From: Variovorax sp. S12S4
GTDB lineage: Bacteria; Pseudomonadota; Gammaproteobacteria; Burkholderiales; Burkholderiaceae_C
DNA length: 64,000 bases
Assembly (NCBI RefSeq): GCF_023195515.1
Contig: NZ_JALPKR020000002.1
Coordinates: 2,085,001 to 2,149,000 of the forward strand
Direction of reading: 5' to 3'
A program made the position numbers and the translations under genes. The notes below the pieces were generated by a model that did no database searches, was not told the origin of the DNA, and was given only the letters and a program-made list of their open reading frames with translations. Positions 51,644-62,170 of the stretch are shown here, piece by piece (within the stretch, counting starts at the first letter, position 1; each line of letters opens with the position of its first letter).

Positions 51644-53130
51644 TGAAGCCAAACATATTGATCGGCGTCGACATGGGCTCGAGCAGCCTGAAGGCGCTGG
51701 CCCTCGAAGCTGCGAGCGGCCGCACCGTTGCGTTGTCCCGCATGCCCTTGCCGCACGACCGGCTGGCCGGCGGCGGCTGCGAGGTGGGCGCACCTGCCAT
51801 CCGCGCCGCGCTGACGCATGTGCTGCGCGATGTTGCCCAACAGCTCGGCCCGCGCATGGCCGAGATTCGCGCCATGGCCTGCACCGGCCACGGCGCCGGC
51901 CTCTATGCACTCGATGCCGACGGCCAGCTCGTCGGCGGACGTGCCGTCGCCTCCACCGACCAGCGTGCCGATGCGCGTGCGCGCGCCCTCGCGGCAAGCC
52001 GCGGTGCGCAACTGTTCGAGGACGTGGGCTGCAGCCCCTGGCCCGGGCAGCCGACGGTAATCGCCGCCGAGTTGCTGGGCGCCGATGCCGTGCAGCGCGG
52101 TGAGCTGCGCCGCTTGCTGTTCGCCAAGGACTACCTCGGCTTTTTGCTCACCGGCGAGATTGCCACTGACGCGAGCGATGCAAGCACTGCCGGGCTGGTG
52201 TCGCTCGCCACCGGCAACTGGTCGCAGGCGGCCTTCGATGCATCGGGCATTGCGGAGCTTGGCGCACATGCCTTCGGCCCCATCGTGCCGAGCGGCACTG
52301 TCATCGGAAAACTGGGGCCTTCGGAGGCGGCGCTGTGCGGGTTGCCGGCGGGCATTCCGGTGGCGATGGGCGCCATCGACCTGCTCGCCTCCATGACGGC
52401 GATTGGCGCGGAAGCGCGCGGCCGTGCGGTATCGGTGTTCGGCACCTGGTGCGTCAATGCCGTCATCGGGCCGGTGCTGGAGCCGAAGCCTTCCGTCGCC
52501 GCCATCGTGAATTTCGGCCGCACCGACGAGCGGCTCTACATGGAGAACAGCCCCTCGTCGATGGCCAACATCGCTTGGCTGGCCGGCGTGCTCGCACTGC
52601 CCGATTCGCGCGCGGTGGTCGACCTGGCCATGACGGTGCCGCTGGGCGCTGGCGGCCTGCGCTTTCTTCCTTTCGTCAATGGCGGAGGCGGCGTGACCGC
52701 CGGCTTCGTGGGCCTCAAGAGCCACCACACACGCGCGGAGATGGCGCGGGCCGTGGTCGATTCCGTTGCGGCCCTGCATGCGCGGCACACGGCGCGCCTT
52801 GCCGCGGCCGGCCTCGCGGTTGGCGAAACGACGGTACTCGGCGGCGGCGCGAGCGATGCGCGCCTGGTGCGCCTGCTGGCATCTTTTCTTGGCCGCCCCG
52901 TCGAGCGCTGTGCCGACGACGAGACCGGCGCGCGCGGCGCCGCAATCTACGCCGCCATGTCGCAAGGCCTCGACGACGCGGCCCAGGGCAGCCCATTGCT
53001 CGCGCCCTGCGAAGTGGTCGAACCCGAGGCACGGGACGCCAGCGCCCACGCGGATTTCAACGCCGGTTTCAACGAACTGATTGACAGCATGTCACCTGTA
53101 TTCACCCACATCGCGGGCGGCGCCAAATGA
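51643..53130 (+). CDS. FGGY-family carbohydrate kinase
   Basis: 495 residues. N-terminal phosphate motif GVDMGSSSLKAL (8-19), catalytic Asp246 in MGAIDLLASM, and VLGGGASDARLVRLLASFLGRPV in the C-terminal ATPase half. Not a close copy of the kinase at 11810-13336. ATG 51643 follows the third operator. Overlaps the dehydrogenase by 4 bases. With a GlpD-like partner it fits phosphorylation of a polyol, as EryA does in the erythritol pathway, but it could be a glycerol or xylulose-type kinase. Confidence 0.88.
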   Translation: MKPNILIGVDMGSSSLKALALEAASGRTVALSRMPLPHDRLAGGGCEVGAPAIRAALTHVLRDVAQQLGPRMAEIRAMACTGHGAGLYALDADGQLVGGRAVASTDQRADARARALAASRGAQLFEDVGCSPWPGQPTVIAAELLGADAVQRGELRRLLFAKDYLGFLLTGEIATDASDASTAGLVSLATGNWSQAAFDASGIAELGAHAFGPIVPSGTVIGKLGPSEAALCGLPAGIPVAMGAIDLLASMTAIGAEARGRAVSVFGTWCVNAVIGPVLEPKPSVAAIVNFGRTDERLYMENSPSSMANIAWLAGVLALPDSRAVVDLAMTVPLGAGGLRFLPFVNGGGGVTAGFVGLKSHHTRAEMARAVVDSVAALHARHTARLAAAGLAVGETTVLGGGASDARLVRLLASFLGRPVERCADDETGARGAAIYAAMSQGLDDAAQGSPLLAPCEVVEPEARDASAHADFNAGFNELIDSMSPVFTHIAGGAK

Positions 53131-54890
53131 GCGCCTGGCAATTGCCCTTCGTGCGCCCGGCCTCGCTGGCGGGGCGGCATTTTTCCACCGTGATCGTGGG
53201 CGCCGGCATCAACGGCGTTGGCGTGTTCCGCGACCTTTCGCTGCAGCGCGTCGATTGCCTGATCGTCGACAAGGGCGACTTTGGCGCCGGCGCCAGCAGC
53301 GCGCCTTCGCGCATGATCCACGGCGGCCTGCGCTACCTGGAGAGCGGCAGCTTCTCGCTGGTGGCCGAGGCCACGCGCGAGCGCAACCTGCTGCTGCGCA
53401 ATGCGCCGCACCTGGTGCGGCCGCTCAAGACGGTGGTGCCGCTTGCCAACTTCTTCGGCGGGCTGATGAGCAGCGCGCTCAAGTTCTTCGGCCATACGCC
53501 GCCGCAGCGCACGCGCGGCCTGCTGGCGGTGGCACTGGGCCTGCGGCTTTATGACCTGCTGGGGCGGCGCCAGCGCGTGATGCCGGGGCACCGCATCAGC
53601 CGCGTGCCTTCGGCAGACCGCGGCTTGTTCCGCGCGGCCATCCGCTGGACCGCCACCTTCTTCGATGCGTGGATCAGCCATCCCGAATGGCTCATCCTTG
53701 AGCTCATCGGCGATGCCTGCCGCGACCAGCCGCGTTCCGCGGCCGCGAACTACTGCCGCGTGATGGGCTGTGCGGGCAACATCCTCACGCTGCGCGACGA
53801 GATCACCGGCGCACTCGTGCGCGTGACGGCCGATACCGTGGTGAACGCCACCGGTGCATGGCTCGACCGCAGCGCGGCGGTGCTCGGCGGTGCCGGCCCG
53901 CGCGTGATGGGCACCAAGGGCTCGCACCTGGTGCTCGACCACCCCGCGCTGCGCGACGCGCTCGATGGCCGCATGGCCTACTTCGAGGCGGTGGATGGGC
54001 GCGTGTGCATCGTCTACCCGTTCCTGGACCGCGTGCTGGTGGGCTCCACCGACATCCCGGTGGAAGACCCGGACCAGATCGTCACCGAGCCGGCGGAGGT
54101 CGACTACCTGATCGATGTGCTGCGCGAGGTGTTCCCCAACATGGCCTTCGGCCGCGGCGACGTGGTCTACACCTACGTGGGCGTGCGGCCGCTTGCGCGC
54201 TCCGATGCGGACAAGCCGGGCCAGATTTCGCGCGACCATTCTGTCGTGGTCGATCCGCCGAATGCGACGCGCGACATTGCCATCGTCGGCCTGGTCGGCG
54301 GCAAGTGGACCACCTTTCGCTCGCTGGCCGAAGAAGCCACCAACGAAGTGCTGCAGCTGCTCGGCCGCTCGCGTACCGCATCGACCGAGCTGCTGCCCAT
54401 TGGCGGCGGTGCGGAACTGCCCGCCGATGCAGCGGCGACCGACCGTTTCATCGAGAAGATGATGGCGGCCTCCGGCATGGGCCGCACGCGCGCGCTGAAC
54501 CTGCTGGCACGCTACGGCTCCAAGGCGCTGCCGCTGGCGCAGCGCCTTGCGGCGTCGGGTGATGTGCCGCTCGCGCATGCGCCGGATTATTCGGCGGCCG
54601 AGCTGTCGTACCTGTGCCTTGAAACCGGCGTGGTGCACCTGGACGATCTCGTGATTCGCCGCACGCTGCTGGCCATTCGCGGCCTGGTCACCGACGCAGC
54701 CTTGGCCGAGATTGCGGGCGTTGCGGCCGAGGCGCTGGGCTGGGACGCCGTGCATGCCCATAACGAGCTGTGCGCCTGCACCACGGCGCTGCGCGAGCGG
54801 CACAACGTACGCCTTCATGCCGTGCCGGCAGGCGAACAACCTTCTTTCGATGCATCATTGATGGCCAACCCAGTGCTTGGCCAAGCCTAA
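53127..54890 (+). CDS. GlpD-like FAD-dependent sugar/polyol-phosphate dehydrogenase
   Basis: 587 residues, glycerol-3-phosphate dehydrogenase family. FAD motif VIVGAGINGVGVFRDLSLQ (about 22-40), FGAGASSAPSRMIHGGLRYL (about 52-71), and the GlpD C-terminal cap with AELSYLCLETGVVHLDDLVIRRTLL. Membrane-associated, electrons to quinone. Linked to an FGGY kinase rather than to glycerol genes, it more likely oxidises a larger polyol phosphate, as EryB does in rhizobia and Brucella. Overlaps the kinase by 4 bases; GntR follows 3 bases after the stop. Confidence 0.87.
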   Translation: MSAWQLPFVRPASLAGRHFSTVIVGAGINGVGVFRDLSLQRVDCLIVDKGDFGAGASSAPSRMIHGGLRYLESGSFSLVAEATRERNLLLRNAPHLVRPLKTVVPLANFFGGLMSSALKFFGHTPPQRTRGLLAVALGLRLYDLLGRRQRVMPGHRISRVPSADRGLFRAAIRWTATFFDAWISHPEWLILELIGDACRDQPRSAAANYCRVMGCAGNILTLRDEITGALVRVTADTVVNATGAWLDRSAAVLGGAGPRVMGTKGSHLVLDHPALRDALDGRMAYFEAVDGRVCIVYPFLDRVLVGSTDIPVEDPDQIVTEPAEVDYLIDVLREVFPNMAFGRGDVVYTYVGVRPLARSDADKPGQISRDHSVVVDPPNATRDIAIVGLVGGKWTTFRSLAEEATNEVLQLLGRSRTASTELLPIGGGAELPADAAATDRFIEKMMAASGMGRTRALNLLARYGSKALPLAQRLAASGDVPLAHAPDYSAAELSYLCLETGVVHLDDLVIRRTLLAIRGLVTDAALAEIAGVAAEALGWDAVHAHNELCACTTALRERHNVRLHAVPAGEQPSFDASLMANPVLGQA

Positions 54891-54893
54891 AAA

Positions 54894-55649
54894 GTGAACA
54901 GTCCCAACGACATGTCGACCGTGCTCGACCGCAACTCCGAATCGCCGCTGTGGGCGCAGTTTCGCGACACCATTCGCCTGCAGATCCTGCAAGGCGTGCT
55001 GCCCATCGGCGCCAAGCTGCCCTCGGAGGCGGAACTGGGCGAGCAGTTCGGCATTTCGCGCATCGTGGTGCGCGAGGCACTGGCCGACCTGGTGCGCAAC
55101 AACCTCATCTACAAGATCAAGGGGCGCGGCGCCTTTGTGTCGGCACGCGAGCGCGACGAAGACTTTGTTTCCACCGTGCTGGGCTTCTCCGACGAGATGG
55201 AGCGCAAGGGCCGCTCGGTGCGCACGCAGATCCTCATGCAGGAACTGCGCGCGCCCACTGCGCAAGAGGCCGCGTCGCTGGGCCTGGCCGACGACACGCA
55301 GGTGGTGGCGCTCAAGCGCCTGCGCAGCGTGGACGGCGAGCTGCGCCTGCTGGTCGAAACCGTGGTGCCGGCCGACCTGGCCCCCGGGCTGCACCGCGCA
55401 CGCCTGGAAGACCGTTCGCTGTACGACGTGCTGCGCCGGCAATACGGGCTGCGCCTGGTGCGCGCCGAGCGCTGGATCGATGCGGTGCTGCCCGATGCCG
55501 AAACCTGCAAGCTGCTCGACCTGCCGCAGCCCGAGCCGCTGCTGCGCATCGAGTCGATTGCCTACGGCGCCAACGGACGGCCGCTGGAACACTACCGCGC
55601 GCTGCACCGCTGCAAGACGAGCCGGCTGCACGTGCAGACGACGACCTGA
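54894..55649 (+). CDS. GntR-family (HutC/UTRA) repressor of the locus
   Basis: 251 residues. Winged helix-turn-helix (about 18-82: RLQILQGVLPIGAKLPSEAELGEQFGISRIVVREAL-type) and UTRA ligand domain (about 100-245). I use GTG 54894; ATG 54912 in frame is also possible, and neither has a strong ribosome site. Cotranscribed with the kinase and dehydrogenase. It very likely binds the TGTYAYGACA sites at 51533-51554 and 51634-51643, and is released by a sugar phosphate or the imported polyol (inferred). Confidence 0.87.
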   Translation: MNSPNDMSTVLDRNSESPLWAQFRDTIRLQILQGVLPIGAKLPSEAELGEQFGISRIVVREALADLVRNNLIYKIKGRGAFVSARERDEDFVSTVLGFSDEMERKGRSVRTQILMQELRAPTAQEAASLGLADDTQVVALKRLRSVDGELRLLVETVVPADLAPGLHRARLEDRSLYDVLRRQYGLRLVRAERWIDAVLPDAETCKLLDLPQPEPLLRIESIAYGANGRPLEHYRALHRCKTSRLHVQTTT

Positions 55650-55659
55650 GCCGTCTTCG

Positions 55660-56550
55660 TCAGGTCTTGGCGGCGCTGCGCGAAGGCCAGAGCACCGAGG
55701 CAATCGCCACCATCATCAGCGCGACGGCCACCCAGTCCTGCCAGTGGACGACCTCGCCGAGCCACACCGCGCCGCTGAACACGCCGAGCACGGGAATGAA
55801 CATCACGCTCAGCGTCGATGCCACCGGCGGAAGGCCGCGCGCCAGGTAGAACCACGCCGCGTGTGCAAAGCCGAAGATCAGCACCGCGTTGTAGAGAATC
55901 GAACCCCAGGTCACGGGGCCGGGCCAGCGCCACTGGTCGCGCTCGAAGAGCAGCGTCAGCACCGTCATCACGACGGCCGTCATCGCCGTCATCCAGAAAG
56001 ACAGCGTGAGCGTGGGAAGCCCGATGCGCGTGTGCCGCAGCAGCTGCGTGCCTAACGCCCATGTTGCGGCAGCCGCCAGTGCGAGTGCCACGTAGCCGGG
56101 CCGTCCTGCAAAGTCGGTGAGCTCGTGCCACAGCAAGAGCCCCACGCCCACGGCGCAGGCACCCACGCCGATCCATGCACGCCGTGTGAGCACGGCAGAG
56201 AACAGCACGGCGCCGATCACCGCCGAGAACACCGGCATCGTGTAGCCGAGGATTGCCGCGCGCCCGCCAGAGAGCGCCTTCACCGCAAGAATGATTGAGG
56301 CATGCCAGACGAACATGTTGGTGGCGCCCAGCCACACCAGTTCGGGCCATGCGCTTCGCGGCACGCGAAAGGGCACCTTCATCCACACCAGCGCGAGGCC
56401 CAGTACCGGCAGGCCGAGCCAGATGGAAATGACGCGGAACGCGAGCGGCAGATAGTCCGCCACGCCGATTTTCATCACGGGCCAGTTCAGGCCCCATGCA
56501 AGAGTCAGGAGAACAAGCAGGACGAACTGGCGCGGCGTGAAGGAAGGCAT
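55660..56550 (-). CDS. EamA/DMT-family transporter
   Basis: 296 residues, ten predicted membrane helices in two EamA repeats. Start ATG 56550 (MPSFTPRQFVLLVLLTLAWGLNWPVMKIG) chosen to give the family N-terminus; an upstream ATG at 56640 would add a polar, Cys-rich stretch unlikely to be real. Conserved LAWGLNWPVMKIG and FGFAHAAWFYLARGLP. Substrate unknown; exporters of amino acids and metabolites dominate this family. Convergent with GntR across 10 bp, divergence to uvrA stop 46 bp. Confidence 0.88.
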   Translation of the reverse strand: MPSFTPRQFVLLVLLTLAWGLNWPVMKIGVADYLPLAFRVISIWLGLPVLGLALVWMKVPFRVPRSAWPELVWLGATNMFVWHASIILAVKALSGGRAAILGYTMPVFSAVIGAVLFSAVLTRRAWIGVGACAVGVGLLLWHELTDFAGRPGYVALALAAAATWALGTQLLRHTRIGLPTLTLSFWMTAMTAVVMTVLTLLFERDQWRWPGPVTWGSILYNAVLIFGFAHAAWFYLARGLPPVASTLSVMFIPVLGVFSGAVWLGEVVHWQDWVAVALMMVAIASVLWPSRSAAKT

Positions 56551-56596
56551 GGGCCGCGATTGTGGCGCGGCTTGCGCATTCGTGCAGGCGGCGCGG

Positions 56597-59712
<3,116 letters not shown>

Positions 59713-59885
59713 GATAGTCCGAGCGGCATTTCATGGCGAGGGGGCGGGTTGAGGCCGGTTTCATGAGGCGCTCCTCGGCCGGTGCTTCCGGGGCGCCAGG
59801 CGGCGGCACCCGGGCGGCCGCCATCGGGCACAATGTCGGGTTCTACTTTTCCTTCTCCTCCATCTACTTATCAGGGGCAGTGCAT

Positions 59886-60441
59886 ATGGCATCGGTCAAT
59901 AAAGTCATCGTCGTCGGCAACCTGGGGCGCGACCCAGAAATGCGTACCTTCCCGAGCGGCGACCAGGTCGCGAACGTCACCGTGGCCACCACCGATCGCT
60001 GGAAAGACAAGCAAAGCGGCGAAATGCGCGAAGCCACCGAGTGGCACCGCATCGTTTTCAACGGCCGCCTGGCCGAAATTGCCGGCCAATACCTGCGCAA
60101 GGGCTCGCAGGTGTATGTCGAAGGCAGCCTGCGCACGCGCAAGTGGACCGACAAGGACGGCATCGAGAAATACACCACTGAAATCCGCGCCGACCAGATG
60201 CAGATGCTGGGCAGCCGCCAGGGCCAGGGCGGCCCGTCGGGCGGTCCGGAGGACGACGGCGGTTATTCGCAGGGCGGCGGCGGTGGCGGCTACTCGCAAG
60301 GCGGCGGCGGTGGCGGGTGGCGGCGGCTACGCCCCCCGTGCACCCGCCGCGGCACCGCGCGCTCCTGCGGCGGCGCCGCGCCAGGCTCCGGCCAAGTCTT
60401 CGTCGGGCTTCGACGACATGGACGACGATATTCCGTTCTGA
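59886..60441 (+). CDS. ssb: Single-stranded DNA-binding protein (SSB), frameshifted in the linker as written
   Basis: OB-fold domain (1 to about 110, [18 protein letters not shown]...) followed by a Gly/Gln-rich linker and the acidic tip [10 protein letters not shown]. The tip is in another frame: an extra G in the GGG at 60315-60317 breaks the linker. Removing one G gives a linear 184-residue SSB ending DDDIPF, the partner-binding tail essential for replication and repair. Because ssb is essential, the shift is probably a sequencing or assembly error. ATG 59886; divergent from uvrA across 173 bp. Followed by a good terminator. Confidence 0.9.
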
Positions 60442-60469
60442 AATCGTTTCACCGGAATTCGCCGATCGA

Positions 60470-60501
60470 AAGCCTGCAGTTCATCGCTGCAGGCTTTTTT
60501 T
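60470..60501 (+). terminator. ssb terminator
   Basis: Stem AAAGCCTGCAG / CTGCAGGCTTT with five-base loop TTCATCG-like and seven T, 28 bases after the ssb stop. Strong intrinsic terminator on the plus strand. Confidence 0.85.
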
Positions 60502-60516
60502 CTGGCGCGCAGCCGG

Positions 60517-60987
60517 TCAGTAGGTCACCGTCACCCGCATCGCATTGCTGCCGTCGCCGGCCGGAGCGGCAGTTTGCGACGGGGCGGAGCCCGTGGTCGC
60601 CGCCATTGCACCGATGACGCCTTGCCAGGCGGAAGCGAGGCTATCGCGGCCGTCGGCATCGTTTCCGGCCACCATGAGCGTCGTTTCGCCGATCTTGTCG
60701 AACCGGTACTCGCGGCCCTTGATGACCACCGACTTCATGTTGGTCCACACGCGGTATTCATGTCCGCCCTTGACCGGTGTGACCTCGAGCACCTTGAAGG
60801 TCGGCAGAACGACCATCGAGATGGTGAAGCGGGCCGTGGAACTGTTCATGCCGTGCGTCGGCTCCGCGGAACTGAGCCGCAGCGGCAGCGGCAGCAAGAG
60901 CAGCAGCATGCCGGCGGCAGCCAACGGTGGCGCTATTCGCGTCGGGCGCAGGGCAGTTGCACCTGCAGCGGACATGTTTCCGGACAT
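60517..60987 (-). CDS. Small secreted protein of unknown function
   Basis: 156 residues from ATG 60987. A hydrophobic stretch (about 20-42, with [19 protein letters not shown]) gives an uncleaved anchor or signal peptide. The rest is beta-strand-rich: [47 protein letters not shown], and a C-terminus RVTVTY that resembles the YVTVSVTY ends of SCPU proteins. It follows the pilus tip gene on the same strand after 166 bp with a hairpin. It may be a minor pilus or envelope component, but I do not recognise the family. Confidence 0.6.
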   Translation of the reverse strand: MSGNMSAAGATALRPTRIAPPLAAAGMLLLLLPLPLRLSSAEPTHGMNSSTARFTISMVVLPTFKVLEVTPVKGGHEYRVWTNMKSVVIKGREYRFDKIGETTLMVAGNDADGRDSLASAWQGVIGAMAATTGSAPSQTAAPAGDGSNAMRVTVTY

Positions 60988-61100
60988 TGGAACTCCTCCT
61001 CTCGTCGCAACCGGGTGGAGGGCATCGCATTGATGCCCCGTCCTGGTTTATCGGCAGAGTCGCGGGAAAATGAAGGCCGTCCGAGCCATTCTTTACCCAT

Positions 61101-61126
61101 AACCTGCTATTGGCTAGCAGGTTTTT
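61101..61126 (-). terminator. Hairpin downstream of the pilus tip gene
   Basis: Perfect 9-bp arms AACCTGCTA and TAGCAGGTT with loop TTGGC, 28 bases after the SCPU gene stop. Read on the minus strand only a short T run follows; the plus strand has five T. It probably stops or marks transcription between the two minus-strand genes. Confidence 0.45.
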
Positions 61127-61153
61127 CCGCACCGGCTTGCTTGCCGGCGGAGT

Positions 61154-62170
61154 TCAGTAGGTGACGCTGACCGTCACCACGTCGCGGTAGCTGTCCGGCC
61201 GCACGTTGGCGCTGGTGCCGAGAACGCGGCCATACAAGGTCAGCGCCTGGGCGCCTCCATTGCCGGTGCCCGTAGCGACGTTGCCGCCCGTGCCCGTGAC
61301 GCTGCCCCAGATGGCGGTGCGCGCGGCGTTGCGATAGAGCCGGTAGGGCACCGCGTCGGCGTTGCCGGGTACGCCGCCTGTCGGCGTCATCGTTCCTGCG
61401 CCGGTTGTCGAGCCGTTCGAAGGAGTCAGCGCAACCGTGTACGGGGTGGGCGTGGTGCAGGTGACGTTGATCGTGCTGGTCTGGTCCCTGTCGGCCTGGC
61501 CCGGCAGGCCGTTGACGGTGCCGAAGTTCAGCGGATCGGCGGTGACCAGGCAGCTCTTGGCGACGGTTGCGGTGACCGAGAAAGCGAAGTTGTCCGTCAT
61601 CGAGGTGTTGCACGTCGCCGGCGTGGCGCTTGTGCTCGACGAGAGCGTAATAGAGGTGTGGATACCGCCGAAGTTGTCCTGGTAGGCACCCGGAGGCACC
61701 GTGCTCTGCAGGGGAAGCAGTTCCCCGCGCATGGTGGCGCTTCCCGAGGTGCTCGACCGGCGGGGAATGCTCATCGTGACGACCAGGGGATTGGGCACCG
61801 CTGCGTTGCCGTTCGAACCCCAGATGGTGCCGCTCGTGGCCTGGTAGAGCTGGAACCGCAAGCTGTTTCCGGCGGCGTTCTTCATGATGCGCGGATTGAA
61901 GTTCGTCAGGCCTTCATCGCCATCGCCGATGTTGAAGCAGACCCTGGCGAACTCGGCGTTGTTGCCGGTGTTGTTGCAGGTGTAGGTCAGCGTTGCATTG
62001 GCCGAAGGCGGCGCGCTCCCGTCGACAAGTTCGACACTGCCGAAAGCCACGTTCGACATGTTCGCAGTGCAGGTGACCACCGCCTGCGCGTTGTCCGCAG
62101 GCAGCCACCACAGAAATGCACAGAGCAGGGGCAGGCCGAGGCCCTTCAACGAGCGGGTCAGAAGGCTCAT
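61154..62170 (-). CDS. Spore coat U (SCPU) domain protein, CsuE-like pilus tip adhesin
   Basis: 338 residues with a signal peptide (about 1-29, ending DNAQA). Two SCPU domains: residues about 32-170 and 185-338, each opening with a C-x-Nx4-FG pattern (CTANMSNVAFGSV and CLVTADPLNFGTV) and the second ending SYRDVVTVSVTY. Such two-domain proteins cap Csu-type archaic chaperone-usher pili. Translation is coupled to the usher gene upstream (4-base overlap). The pilin and chaperone genes must lie beyond the window edge. Confidence 0.88.
   Translation of the reverse strand: MSLLTRSLKGLGLPLLCAFLWWLPADNAQAVVTCTANMSNVAFGSVELVDGSAPPSANATLTYTCNNTGNNAEFARVCFNIGDGDEGLTNFNPRIMKNAAGNSLRFQLYQATSGTIWGSNGNAAVPNPLVVTMSIPRRSSTSGSATMRGELLPLQSTVPPGAYQDNFGGIHTSITLSSSTSATPATCNTSMTDNFAFSVTATVAKSCLVTADPLNFGTVNGLPGQADRDQTSTINVTCTTPTPYTVALTPSNGSTTGAGTMTPTGGVPGNADAVPYRLYRNAARTAIWGSVTGTGGNVATGTGNGGAQALTLYGRVLGTSANVRPDSYRDVVTVSVTY

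Noticed and set aside
59713..59885. LexA box between uvrA and ssb
   Set aside because: I looked for CTGT-N8-ACAG and found no convincing match in the divergent gap.
60241..60320. Gly-rich tandem triplets in ssb as a microsatellite or novel repeat
   Set aside because: Glycine-rich linkers are normal for SSB; only the one-base shift is noteworthy.
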